A stretch of 64,000 bases of DNA from Hypericum androsaemum (Eukaryota; Streptophyta; Magnoliopsida; Malpighiales; Hypericaceae). Of the stretch, positions 47,812 through 60,065 are shown one piece after another. Position 1 is the first letter of the stretch. Every line of letters begins with the position of its first letter. The DNA lies in the NCBI GenBank assembly GCA_963995505.1, contig OZ023186.1, positions 15,011,570 to 15,075,569 on the forward strand, read 5' to 3'. The notes beneath the pieces were generated by a model. It was not told the origin of the DNA. It was given only the letters and a program-made list of their open reading frames with translations, and did no database searches. Position numbers and translations under genes: made by a program.

Positions 47812-50586
47812 TTACATGGATGCTGTTTGAGAATGATTCTGTGTAGCTTGCTGCAGGTTAATTGCTTGGCTTCTGTTATGGTACACTTGCGAGCTGTTGC
47901 TATCCGTGATGCTATTGACGATCGAAAACCGATCCATGTACACTCCAAGGTAAGAAACGAGCGGCACTGCTCGAGCCTTGTCGATCACAAGCTTCAGCTG
48001 CCGTGCATCCACGGATGGAAACTGCAGAAGCCTTTGATAGCCTACTGTTGTGCCATTGGCCACGGTTCTCCAGTGACCATCAGGAGTTAGGATCTCCACG
48101 TGGAACGCAATGATCCGCTGCCCCATGTGTATCGGTTCTTGAACTTGAAGCACGTTGAATGATGCTGGTCCGTGAAACTTCAACTGCAGGACCCATTTGT
48201 TCGACTGATTTTCTTCAGGGGCCCAGTAAGAATAGATGCCATCTTCGACGACATTGTAGGGGCCAAACGGAGAATCACCACTGCCTCCTCTTGTGCTGCT
48301 GGCACTGAGAGTTGCGTCACTCGCTAGATTATGAGAAAAAATGGACCTCCGAAGCTCGGAAAATTCTCTAAGTACTTCTATATCTTCGGATGATATAAGA
48401 CCTGAGGAGTTAGGAGGCACGTTGAGAAGCATATGGCAGTTCCTGCCAACAGACTTGTAGTATATCCGAAGAAGTTCCAATGCAGACTTTGGAACTTCTG
48501 AAGGATGCCAAAACCAACCGGGTCTTATCGACAGGTCGCATTCACCAGGCACCCAATCATGACCGAACGGGTCTCCATGTCGCTGGTACCTGCGGGACAT
48601 ATCACACATTTTTGTTATATGGCCTGTTTGTTTAAGCCTACATAACCATGGTCCCTAGATATCAAGCTCTTTAAATCTACACAAGAATCTTCGCCACGAA
48701 TACCTTCGAAAGCAAGACATTTTATCGAAGCTGTTTTCGAAGTAATCTATTATCCGAAAATGAAATGAGCTTGTGAATCAGGCAATCCTAGCAACGTGGT
48801 TTAGCAAATTGCAGGGAGTACAAAGAGACTGCCTAAGTTTACTATCAAAAAGGAAGAAACAGATACAAATAAGAAAAGAAAAAGAACTGGAACTCACATG
48901 GGATTGGTGTTTCCAATCTCGGCATTACTGCGATTATAGAGAGACCAGCAAGTTGAGCCAGCGACACCAGCTTCGTCTCCGATCCACCTGGTGTCGGGAC
49001 CTGCATCAGAAAAGATGACAGCCCCTGGCTGATGTTGGTGAATCAGGCTAAACCATTCATCAAACAAGTACTCCATGTCCGTCTTCCCCTTTCCTGGAGC
49101 ACCATCAAGAAATACGTCTGTGATCTCTCCATATCTGCCATGAGTTTGCAAATATCAGCATAACAGATCGTCTAAATTGTCGAAAAGACGAATCAGCAGA
49201 ACACTATAGTGACTGGATTTGCTCCTTATTAGTCGAATTAACACTTAACAAGCAGGATTTAAATATGCAAAATCCAAGATAATAAACCTTCACCTCATCA
49301 AATCAAACACGTGATCACCAAACTACCCCCATATATCCAAACCAAACTAATTATGCACCAATCCATCCCTCTGATGAGCTATGATCGAATTTAATTCTAC
49401 ATGCAATCCAAACATGAACCCACTCCACCAAATTGCAGTTAAGATGGTTAGAAAAGTGAATGTAGTAGCAGATTGATTGGTTAGAAAACTTTGTGGATTT
49501 GCACACTTATAAACAAGCCTACCAATGTGCGATGAAAAGAAGGTTGAGCAAGCACAACAATGGGCACGGAATCAATCCGCTCTGGTACGATGTTAGAATC
49601 TTCATATTCAATCTATAACCTTAAGACAACGGGTTGGTGGATTTCACATACATATAAATAATCCCACCATGCACTAAGCAATGTTAGATTCTCAACAGAT
49701 CCGCTAGAGAGAAATTTTGTACCTTAATTATCTGATTGATTATATGCTTAATATATGGCCTTTTTGCCGAGGTATTATTCAAAAGGGTAAGCCAAAAACA
49801 ACCATCATGCAAGAATCAATTAAACTCATTCAATTTCACACCAAAAGAGCCTAAAAGAAGAAGCTAAACCCTCACAAAACTCATGACCCCAATCATGCTA
49901 GAATCTCCAAATCCGACCCAAAACACTAAAGCAACGAGTACTCGTAATCTACGTGGGATTCGTACTCCAACAAACCACGAAAACCCGAATGAGGCACATC
50001 CAAGGCAACAACAAAAACCCAGCTCAATGACTCACTTGGTCAACAATTCAGTCATCTGGGCCATGTAGAACTCATTGTACTCCACAGTCCTCCCATAACG
50101 AGGCTCGTGCCTATCCCAAGGGGAGAGATAGACCCCAAGCCCCAAGCCAGCCTCCTTAGCCGCCAAAGCAAGCTCCTTCACCACGTCACCACCTCCACCC
50201 CTCCAAGGACTCGACTTTACGCTATAATCTGTGTACCCACTTGGCCACAGGCAGAACCCATCATGGTGCTTGGCCGTTATGATCACCCTTTTAAAACCCG
50301 AGTCTCTTACCACTCGGACCCACTGGGCCGCGTCGAGCCGGTCCGGGTTGAACACCCGCGGGTCGGCCCGGCCGGTCCCCCACTCGGAGTTAGTGAACGT
50401 GTTGGTCCCGAAGTGGAGGAACACTGCCATGGAGGCCACCTGCCATTGGAGCTGGTGGGCGGTTGGGATGGGGAGGAGGGGGAGCGGGGGTGGGGTGAGG
50501 AGGAGGGTAGATTGGGAAATTGGGGTCCATGAAAGAAGCTCAAGGCAGTGGAGGAGGACTAGGGAGGTGAAGCTGAATGGAGACAT
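47812..50586 (-). CDS. FUC1: Alpha-L-fucosidase, GH29 (FUC1 type, 3 exons, 521 aa)
   Basis: Exons on the minus strand: 50586-50036, 49134-48898, 48589-47812 (1,566 nt). A signal peptide (about residues 1-27, SFTSLVLLHCLELLSW) sends it to the secretory pathway or apoplast. Catalytic features: HFGTNTFTNSEWG at 58-70, KHHDGFCLW at 106-114, and the nucleophile region VFLDGA with Asp194. The C-terminal half has WFWH, YYKSVGRNC, LLNVPPNSSGL, then a beta-rich galactose-binding-like domain. Plant FUC1 releases fucose from N-glycans or related oligosaccharides. Start: first ATG before the signal peptide. Length is close to the Arabidopsis enzyme. Intron 1 contains a TRIM fragment. Exon 1 is notably GC-rich, with a Pro/Leu-rich stretch after the signal. 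Confidence 0.92.
49480..49705 (-). mobile_element. TRIM fragment in fucosidase intron 1
   Basis: CCGCTCTGGTACGATGTTAGAATC (primer-site complement then LTR start) and the LTR end GATTCTCAACAG match the TRIM at 52024-52335, as do ACACTTATAAACAAGCC and AACAATGGGCAC. It is diverged, so an old insertion tolerated in the intron. Confidence 0.7.
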
Positions 50587-50824
50587 CCGACTTCGAGGTT
50601 GAGGGTGGTGGTTGTGGTTGTGGAGTGAGGAGGCGAAAAGTCAAAGTCAACGCATGGACATGATTTGTGAAGTAACTTGGAAGTTGGGTGTGGGGGTGTT
50701 TGTGTTTTGTTTTTCCGTTTGGTGGGTCCAACGTTGGAGGAGGAAGAAGATAGGTTGTTGATTTGTCCACTACCTACCAATAAAGAAAGGCAGATGGAGG
50801 ATGTGAGGGGGTTTGCTTTATTTT
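50587..50824 (-). promoter_or_regulatory. FUC1: Fucosidase upstream region
   Basis: Only about 240 bp separate the start codon from a retroelement LTR remnant. GAGG- and CCACC-rich simple sequence, no clear TATA box. The 5' leader and core promoter must lie here or inside the remnant. Confidence 0.35.
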
Positions 50825-51728
50825 GAAGATAGATAATGATTAAATCTAAGGTATTTTTATCTCCATTATTCTCTTCCAATTGGAGAAATTCATCCTCGAA
50901 TTTGGTGTCTCCGGCCAGTTTGAGATCTTCGTACATGTACTCTTTAACACTTTCGAACGACCTGGAGACACTTGATATCTTCCATTCTAACAAAACAAAT
51001 ATTTGGAATTCACATAACCACAAACATTCTCCATGTGAAAGACCATGAAATCACTTTTTTGAGCAACTCGATCTACTTCCTTCAGCCTATTCAACAAGTT
51101 CAACAACGGAGAACTCTCAACATATACGAACTTATCAACTCTGAAAAAGTCAGTATGCTCGACATACTCAGTCTCATAAACTTGGGCAATATAGGGTATA
51201 AGTTCATCTGCTAACTCACCAGCAACAACATCTTCCTCATATTTAGCCTATAAGAGACGTTGAATCACAAGAAACTCACATTCATCAACTTCGTCCTCTT
51301 TACCAAGGTAGGAATCATAAATTAGTTGGTGGCAGATTGACGGTTGGTGGCGCATCGTGAGGCGGATATTGTACGGGACCCAGTAGGGGGTACCCTAGGC
51401 GCGAAGCAAGTCAGAACCTCGTCAATTTGTTCTGTCATGACATCGATCCAGTGCTCAAGATGGTAGCGGGCAGCCGCCTCCCTTTGTGCATCACGTGCAT
51501 TGACTGGTCGCTGATACTAATTGATGCAGACGAAACAACAAAGATGGTGTTTAGAGGAAATCCTAGTTTTATTATCCAATTAATCAATTAAAACAATAGA
51601 GAATATGTCATATTTATAGAAAACTAAAATAAACCTATTACATCTAATCCTAATAGAAATCAAACTTCTAATAATTATCCTAAAATTATAGATAATGACT
51701 AAATCTAAGGTCATCTTTATCTCCATCA
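50825..51728 (-). mobile_element. Small gypsy-type element remnant
   Basis: LTR at 51522-51728 (TGATGCAGACGAAAC to TTTATCTCCATCA), with a decayed tRNA-Met primer-site complement (GCTGATACTAAT) to its left, so minus strand. The last 40 bp of an LTR recur at 50828-50867. The interior codes in pieces for gag-like residues (YEEDVVAGELADELIPYIAQ, VDKFVYVE). Truncated. Confidence 0.55.
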
Positions 51729-51729
51729 G

Positions 51730-52790
51730 TTAGCCACATCAATGTCACGTCGTATTTTTCTATCCTATGTGGTGCTAATGTGGCAAACTAAAACTCCCAA
51801 TTTTTTAAACCATAATTAAAATCCTGACCAAATTTTTAACCCGTCGCTTCCCCAAAATCATTTCATTGCTCCTCCTCTCGCCCTCTTAAAAACTCACCCT
51901 CTTAAAAACTCAGAGCTCCTCCTTCTCCCATCATGCGTTCTTGATTGTTGGTCAATACCAAGTCCTATTTTTGGGACCGGGTTCCATCTGATGGTTGTTT
52001 AATTATTTGGAAATAGAAGGTTTTGTTAGAATCAGTTGGTGGATTTTTTACACTTATAAACTTGTCCCCTACTCGTGTTTTAATCGATGTGGAATTCTCA
52101 ACACGCCCCCTCAAACAAGACCCATTGGATCAAAGATTATACTGGTTTTGACTTCACCAAAGTGCGAGAAATAGGGATCGTGCGAGCATAACAATGGGCA
52201 CTGGATCAACCCGCTCTGATACCATGTTAGAATCTCCATATCCAACCCAAAATCTTAAGGTAATGGATTGGTAGATTTTTCACACTTATAAACTTGACCT
52301 CCACTCGTGTTTTAATCGATATGAGATTCTCAACAAATTCTTCTAAGAATGGTGAAAGAATAGACAGCGTCAATCACAAGCCCCATGCAATTGGAGGAAC
52401 GGGTTGGCTTCAACTGCATTGGCAGCTACAGATGTTAGCTTGAGCTCCGTGGGACTGCCCGCCATCGCTTAGCTCAACAAGTTTGAAGCTTAAACCCGAG
52501 GCAAGTTTGGTATTGGATCAACTGCTCACTTTGGTTCAGCTGATCTCGCGTTTGCAGAATGCATGATGGGAAGAGGAACTCTCTCTTTTTTTATGAGGGC
52601 GAGAGGTGGTGGGTGAGAGGATGAGCAATGAAACGATTTTGGGGATGGAAGTGGTTAAAATTTTGGTGTTTGGGATTTTAATTAGATTTTGAAAATTTTG
52701 GGGTTTTTTATTTTGCCACATCAGCATCATTTAGGATAGAAAAAATACGACATGGCACTAACATACTATCCTTTGAAAAGTCAACTTAGA
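51730..52790. mobile_element. TIR element of about 1 kb containing a TRIM
   Basis: Left 51730-51960 and right 52550-52790 are inverted (ATTTTTCTATCCTA; GATGCTGATGTGGC; CATTGCTCCTCCTC; GAGGGCGAGAG). The interior has a TRIM at 52024-52335, so the TIR element is older. Confidence 0.65.
52024..52335 (-). mobile_element. TRIM retrotransposon (312 bp)
   Basis: Terminal direct repeats 52024-52103 and 52225-52335 share TGTTAGAATC, GGATTTTT(A/C)ACACTTATAAACTTG, ACTCGTGTTTTAATCGAT and end TTCTCAACA. GCTCTGATACCA at 52213-52224 is the exact complement of the initiator tRNA-Met primer site, placing the 5' LTR on the right (minus strand). The left LTR has lost about 30 bp. No coding capacity, as usual for TRIMs. 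Confidence 0.88.
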
Positions 52791-53560
52791 AAAATTAATT
52801 GTGGTAAAAATTTGTCTGTGTTACCTTTGGAAACCTATGTCACCTACAAAAATAAAGTTAAAATACATATTACTAAATTAAAAATGCATGAAACTACATA
52901 ATATTTAAATAAATTTTTTCCTTTTTCGGTTTAAAAGCCAGAGGGCAGGGGGATTGTCCACTTTCTGCCAATACCATTTGTGCACAACATTCTTGTTTTG
53001 TCATCGTGTTATATGCATTAATCAACAACTGTCCAAATCGGGTCTTAGTATTATTTTTAGCATTTACGCTATATCTTGTAGTCTGTTATGTAACCGATTA
53101 CTATGAATGAAAGGTTTTTAGCCTACCCGGTTTCAAAAAAAAAAAACCATAGGGCACGGGTCACCACCAACTGATTTAATTTGATTATTACAAAATTTAA
53201 TTTGGATTCAAATTGGCTTATACGAATTTAGATTTTTATTACAATTTTTTAGGCGAATTAAATATTGATCATAGTTTTCATAATTTAAATACGATAAATT
53301 ATAATTCGATTTCGTCCGAATTCGAACTATTATCATCCATTCAAACCACATACCTTTAAAACGCATGATAATAAATAATTACATATTTGAAGTATAAATA
53401 ATTTTTTGAGAATGTAGTGTTTGTGGAAACACCATCAAAATGGCAATTGAAATTCTTTTCCGGACTTTGTAAAAATTAGTGTGTTTCTTCAAACCATGAT
53501 TTTAGATAGGTCGGAATTGCAATGACTAAAACGAAATTGTCACTAAATGACTTTTACTAG
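52791..53560. other. Intergenic with possible LINE or retrocopy 3' end
   Basis: GAATGAAAGGTTTTTAGCCT followed by a 12-base A run at 53135-53146 looks like a non-LTR or retrocopy tail on the plus strand. Otherwise AT-rich, no gene. Confidence 0.35.
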
Positions 53561-53599
53561 AAGGGCTAAATTACTTTTATACCCCTCAGCTTATTCTGT

Positions 53600-54911
53600 T
53601 ATTTCACCTTCACCTCCACCTCTGACCCATCTAAATTTCTCTCTCAACAATTCTCCAGCAGCAACTCCAGCGTACACCCTCAGGTACGTCCACCCTTTTT
53701 ATCTCCGTTTCTATCTGCTAGATTTTTCGAATTGGGAATATTAGGAAACATTTGGTGCCCTTTTTTTCCTGTGATATTTTGTTGTTGCTGGGTTTGGGTG
53801 TTTTTTTTAAATATTTGAGTGTAGCTGACCTTTTGGGGCTATTAGGGTTTAGGGTTTTGCTTCATTTGTTCTAAATCTGTCTCTTGTTTCTGGATTGGTT
53901 CCTTTTGATGAATGAAGCTGGGATATTTTGTCTGTTGTTCTTATTCAGTTAGATTGGTTATTTGATTAATGAAAGTGGTATTTGTTTGGATGTTGGTTCT
54001 TGTTTGGTCATCAAAATTAGTGAAAGCAACCAAATTGATCCTGCAAAAGGTTGTAGAAATCCTTCTAAGTTGCCAAGCCTGTGTTTGTAGAAGAGATTAT
54101 TATGTCATTTGCGTGACTTCTACTTGATAACATTCCTTCTCCCACAATCTCGCGTGAGGATATCGTGGTGGGAAGGATTGGCGAGCAGTGTTTGAGATGG
54201 ACGAGCACGAGGAAGATTGCAAGGATCTCAACTGGATCTATTCTTCGTGTCTTCGTTTTAAATACAAATGAGATTATTTCTTGGATATGGTCATGTAATC
54301 TTTTCTGTTATAGCTTATAATTAGTATTATTGATGTGCTTTGTTCGGGTTCTACACGGAATCACTATGGAGATCTTGTGTTCATTGAGAAAACTTGTTTG
54401 TTTGTGTGCAGTTGAATCTTGATAAAGCTGTTTGTTCCTGCGTGTTCCGTTGGTTCTCATTTTGGATTTGTCGGTTCTTACTATCTCTTGGACATATGTT
54501 TAATCTGTAGGAGTATGTGTGATTAGTACCAGTCATGTTCTTCTAATTTTTATTGAAGGGAATGTTCATTTTCATGTCCATTTTCTATTAGCTGGCTCAT
54601 ATTTCCGTAGTTTTAATCTGATCAGTTGCTAGGTTTTTTTCGGGGGGAGTATCTACTGGTTTTAATCTAGTTTAAAGGAGCAATTATGTTCAATCTAGGT
54701 TAAAGTAATTCTAAGTTTAAGTTCTTGTTCCAAACATGAAAATAGGAAAGGAATTCCTCCAGCAAGTCGCAACAACAAGACCAAATCCATCCATCCTCAC
54801 TTGGTGGCTTCTCTTGTCGAGTTCCTAGAGAATTTTGAACCCTTCGTCGTTCCACAAAATATTCCAAGTCATCAAGCCGCCCCAGAACTAGGTAAGAGAA
54901 GGGAGAAGAAG
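53600..54911 (+). promoter_or_regulatory. ALG2: ALG2 leader exon and leader intron (inferred)
   Basis: CCCTCAG|GTACGTCC at 53683 is a good donor and AAAATAG|GAAAGG at 54746 an acceptor; between them lies T-rich intron-like DNA with AGGGTTTAGGGTTTT. Transcription start is not defined. Confidence 0.5.
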
Positions 54912-57441
54912 ATGGACAATTTGAGCAAGAAAAAGAAGCTCAACATCGCTATAATCCACCCTGATCTGGGGATAGGTAACCTCTCGCGCCTTTGTTATTC
55001 CAGTTCATTTCTGCTCTCTAGCTTGATTTCCCATCTGGGTTCTTAGAAGCGCGACGAATTTTGTATTGCATCGGCCTGGTAATTGGAGTGGAGGGATTTT
55101 TTGTTGTTTAAGGGCCTCTTTGGTTCCTATTTCTTGAGGTTGGGCACCTCAGGATCAGGAAGAATCATAAGCAACTCGCTTTATTTCTCCGAGGCAAAAT
55201 GGAGGTTCTTTCCTCTTGTTTAAAGCTTCTTCACTTTTCTTTTATAGTTCCTCTCAGCTAAAGCAATGATCAATTATGCATTGCAACTAGTAACCTCTTG
55301 CTTAGGAGGAGTAGGTTGGAGATGATTGAACCCATAGAACTCTGGTGTTCCTACCTTTAGTTGGGAGGCCTAAAAGGGTGTATTTGGATGGGAGGATAGT
55401 AAGGGGGAGAGAAGGAATCACATCCCTCCGCCAAAAACCCTTTATTTTTATCATCTAAAGATCAAATTAGCTTGAAAAACAAATTTGTTCACTTTAATAT
55501 TGTGTTTGGTAGGGGATCACTTTGTTTCCTCTCCCCCTTTAATTCCCCCTACAAAACACATTGTAAAGTTGTGCAATGGTTGAAGCCTTGTCTCGGTTTT
55601 TCACGACGTTTGGCTCCTCCCTTTCAGTAGCTTGCTTCATTTTGCAGGTGGAGCCGAGAGGTTGATCGTCGATGCAGCAGTTGAACTTGTCTCATATGGC
55701 CACAATGTACAAGTTTTTACAGCTCACCATGACAAAAAACGTTGTTTTGAGGAAACTACCTCTGGCAAGTTCCTATCATATGCTCTGCCCTACTTAATTT
55801 GCAATATCTATTCTACCAAGATATGACGATAGTAGGTTTTGAATCATATTATATCTGTATTAACCTTTTCCAAGTAATGATGTGATCCCTTTCCTCTGTT
55901 TCTGTTTTGTGTTTTCTCTAACTTACAAGGATTTGCAGGTCTATTCCCCGTCTTCGTTTATGGCTCTTTTCTACCCAGACATGTCTTTTACCGTCTTCAT
56001 GCTCTATGTGCATACTTGCGGTGCATTTATGTTGCTCTCTGTATGCTGTTCCTACAACCTGCATTCGACGTCATACTGGCTGATCAGGTCTCTGTTGTAA
56101 TACCGTTGTTAAAACTCAAAAGGAAAACGAAGGTATATTTTTCATCTGAACTTTTATATGGATGCCCTATAATCAAGTTGTTTCACACAACCCTTGTTGA
56201 TTCAGGTGGTTTTCTATTGTCATTTTCCTGATTTGTTACTTGCTCAACACACAACTACCCTGAGGAGGTTGTATCGGAAGCCTATCGATTATGTAGAAGA
56301 AATTACAACTGGTACATTTTCTTACTTTCATGCTTATGCTCTATTAGTCTCATACTTGAGTGTTAAATTTTCTCAGCATCCGTTGTCTCGACTGCAGGAA
56401 TGTCAGATATGACACTTGTTAATAGCAACTTTACTGCATCTACCTTTGCAAAAACATTCAAGCATCTTCAAGCACGAGGGATTCAACCTGCTGTTGTTTA
56501 TCCAGCTGTCAACGTAGACCAGTTTAATGAACCTCGTTCTTATAAGTATGACATGTTTGTATATCATTTTCACCTCAAATGCTCTTACTAATGGCATTAC
56601 ATCATGATTCACTCTTGCAGATAGTATCCCTTGTTTGATCTTTATTGGTAATGCGGTTTGTAGGCTCAATTTTCTCTCCATCAACCGCTTTGAAAGGAAA
56701 AAGAACATCGAATTAGCCATTTCAGCCTTCTCATTGCTGCAATCCCTGGACAAAAGTGCATCTCAAGTTAGTCATACTACTGAAGCTACATTGACCATTG
56801 CAGGCAATCCTCTATATTTACCATGCCTGATTTCTTTCCCTCATCTGCAAAAATGCTGTTGTTTGCAGAAATTCTAATTATTAACCCCTTATTGTAGGTG
56901 GTTATGACAATCGATTGAGAGAGAACGTTGAATATTTGGAAGAACTCAAAAGCTTGGCCGAAAAGGGAGGAGTGTCTAATCGGATTAATTTTGTTACATC
57001 TTGCTCTACTGCTGAAAGAAACGATCTTCTTTCTAATTGCCTCTGCGTCATATACACACCAAAGGTACAGCTCCGCTCTAGCTTCGTCCATTTTGATGGC
57101 CGCCCGGCAAAGTAGACCATGACAGAATGCTTTCACCATGTGTGTAGGATGAGCACTTCGGCATAGTGCCGTTGGAGGCAATGGCAGCTCATAAACCCGT
57201 CATAGCGTGCAACAGCGGGGGGCCAGTGGAGACCGTCAAGCATGAAGTCACGGGGTTCCTCTGTGATCCTAACCCCGAGGCATTCGCATCGGCCATGGCC
57301 AAGCTTATCCGGGAACCAGAAATGGCGAAGCAAATGGGTCGGAAGGCGAGGGAGCATGTTACTGAGTCATTCTCTACCAAGACTTTCGGTCAGCATTTGA
57401 ATCGGCACCTTCTTGGTATTGTTGGTAGCAAAGCAGATTGA
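54912..57441 (+). CDS. ALG2: ALG2, alpha-1,3/1,6-mannosyltransferase (8 coding exons, 409 aa)
   Basis: Exons: 54912-54975, 55648-55764, 55939-56132, 56206-56311, 56398-56545, 56664-56803, 56898-57064, 57148-57441; 1,230 nt in frame. It is a GT4 glycosyltransferase that adds the second and third mannoses to dolichol-PP-GlcNAc2-Man on the cytosolic face of the ER. Seen: HPDLGIGGAERL (16-27), [69 protein letters not shown], and the E-x7-E pair E314/E322 in [12 protein letters not shown]. The ATG is the first in this frame of the exon and matches the family start. A leader exon (about 53600-53682) and 1.06-kb leader intron (to 54745) are inferred. Introns after exon 2 (GCAAGT) and exon 6 (GCAATC) start with GC. 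No defect seen. Confidence 0.93.
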
Positions 57442-59684
57442 TAGACACAGCTTCGAAAATCTGCCGTAGAACTCTCGTATAATCTGGGAGATTACTTGCG
57501 ATGTCGGGGCAAAATTACGAAAGACGAAGTGACGTGTCATGGACGTGACCATTCACCCAAGTACCAATGGCAAAAAAAATAACTATTTTTAGGAATTTTC
57601 ACTAAAAATGTCAATTTGAAAAACTCAATGTCCCTAAAAAAATTAAATCATATTGTACTTGTAAAAAAAAGTGTCAAATCATAAGAAACAAATGATTTTT
57701 TCCCCAAAATTCATCTATCAAATGGATGCAACTTGCAAAAGTTTTCTATTTTCTAACATTTAAAAAATTAATAACTCTTCTCATCTTATAAAATTCTTAC
57801 TTTGCTCAAAATTGGATTCGCGGAGTTAATATACTTCAAGAAAATATGGGCATCTCGACAGAAAACATCATTCCTAAGAAGTTGACCTTCAAAAAAAATC
57901 ATCCTGAGAAAATATTCTTTGCTTGTAGTAAGTACTCATTAAGGAACAAAATTGTGTACATTATATTCTTGTTTATGAACTTAAAAAGATAGATATATTC
58001 TCTATCTTTTTTAGGGTAAATACAAATAGGCTCCTCTTTTTGGGTAAATGGACTAATTACCCAGGGAGATTACGAACGGGTCCCCTCATTATTATGGCAC
58101 TCAATTCCTATTCCATTGCCAATCGTAAGCGTTCGGGTCACTTAAATATCATTTTAATATTTGATTAATAGTATCTAAAAGGATTAAAATAATCATTTTA
58201 ACGAACAAAATATAAAATGATCATAAAAATAATGTTTGAGAGAATTAAATACAAAAAATATAATCCATTTCTTGATCATAGAACCATAAGAACAAAAATC
58301 AAATGAATCAATATTATTTTAATAAAACGTTGAACAATTTGTAACCAATAAATGATACAATGATCGTCAAAATATCCTTCAAACAACATTCTAAGCCATT
58401 AAGCAATTTACGGATCATTAAATGTAATATATCTTATTCGGTACAAGTTAGAATTCAAAAAAAATCAAATGAATCGTGTTTATTTTTATCATCGTTAAAA
58501 ATATAGACTCGAGGAATATCTGCTTTTAAATCCGGGCAAAGCCAGGAACTAGCATTTACACCAATTAAAAAAGGCAGGAACTAATTAATCCAACCGATAT
58601 TTAATCTGTATTTGTAAAGCTTGTAAATATTTGAAACCAATCTTAAACCTTCTCTAGTTTCATTCGTACGTTTTCAACTTAAATTTTTCTAAAAAAATAT
58701 AAGTTTTTTTTTACCATTTTGACAAACTTCCCAAGATTTTCTCTCAGTGACCACTTCCCACTCTCTGACACTACATAAAATTAAGAACCCGATTGCCCGT
58801 ACTTGGACTACGACAGTAGGAGATTTGACGAGTTTGACCACAACTTAGGAATGAAATTAATGGGCCCAAACTCTAATAAACGCCAGTCCATATCTATCTC
58901 TCTCTCTGCCATCATCCCTAGGGCCCCCTAACTACCTACTTCGGAAAAAATCAGAAAAAAAAGGTCTAAATATTTTCTTTCCCGAAACTGACGCATAAGA
59001 GAAATCTTGTAATAAGATCACTGACAAACACAAACCCCTCCCACTCACTTTTTTTGATGGATGTGGTGGTTTTGTGAAAATCAAGCAAAGGCAGAGAGCC
59101 AGAAGAAGAACCTTGACCACCCAGATGGGGAATTCTGGAAATTCTTTGATTGATGGGTTAATTTCTCCCAAGGCCCAATCCACGGCCCCACCGCCAAGCG
59201 CACGTGCCGAGCTGCAGAGAGGCTGAAAACCGGCCGGCAAGTGGCGCCGGGGGACCACACTCCCATTGGCCAGAGCTACACGTTTCGATCTAATGAATAA
59301 CTCTCTGTATTTTTTAATGACATTCGAATTTAAATTAATTGATATTTGAATACAAAGTAATCTAAAATCAATAGGTAATATCAGAGTTGTCAAAGCGGGT
59401 GACGCAGTATGGCGCGGCCAACCCAAACACTGAGCGACGCGATAGCGCAGAACGGAGCAGGCACTTTTTAGTCCGATTCGGACACTAATATAATTATTCG
59501 TTATTAGAAATAAACACTTACAAATTTCTATAATCAGAAATAAAATCAATGCAATAAAGCAAAATATACTTACAAATCCTAATAAAATTAAAGGAAACAA
59601 ATACTCTAAGATCCTGAAGCTTAAACTAATCAAACATCAAAACTCAATTAAAAATTTAAACATCATGAAAATCTTTAGTCTTAA
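57442..59684. other. AT-rich intergenic; one long doubtful ORF
   Basis: A minus-strand frame at 59633-58932 is open for 233 codons and starts with two hydrophobic stretches, but it crosses a GC-rich block (59140-59280, with CACGTG-like and GGCGCC motifs) and simple AT sequence without any domain I know. I do not call it a gene. 58015-58085 resembles one arm of a family 2 TIR element. Confidence 0.4.
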
Positions 59685-60065
59685 TCATCACTTCTTCCAT
59701 TACTAGATATCCAGTAATCTTTATCATCTTCATCTACTTCTTTTGTTCTTGGCCTAGATCTAGATGAAGAAGTTGGTGGTGGAGGTGTATGTGAGGTGCA
59801 GGTGCAGCTGTCTTCTGCATTGCTGTTTGACTTCTAGTGTTGATTATAAGCTCAGTAGCATCAGATGCACATTAGACATCTAACAAAGAAAAATTATCAT
59901 CTTCATAAACCAAATCAGGATCACCTTTACGATCTTCATCTCCCACTAACCATTTGTTACTAGTATCAACATCGTCCATGACCACAGGATCAATCTAATC
60001 ATCACATTCATAGCGTTCATTCAAAATTTGGTTATACTTGATGAAAACCAAGTCTTGCAACATCT
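59685..60065 (-). pseudogene. hAT transposase C-terminal remnant
   Basis: Minus strand in pieces: LQDLVFIKYNQILNERYEC, then IDPVVMDDVDTSNKWLVGD, then DPDLVYEDDNFSLLDV and a Ser/Arg-rich tail. This is the linker after the hAT dimerisation domain, where many plant copies read VKYN..L..RY, DPI, EW..G, F.DD.L.W.DV. In-frame stops are present and the rest is missing. Confidence 0.7.

Noticed and set aside
54801..54911. ALG2 start further upstream in the same frame
   Set aside because: The upstream frame begins with TTG, not ATG; the first ATG (54912) fits the family N-terminus.
58932..59633. 233-codon minus-strand ORF
   Set aside because: No recognisable domain, odd composition across GC-rich and AT-rich blocks, no splice or start context; treated as chance.
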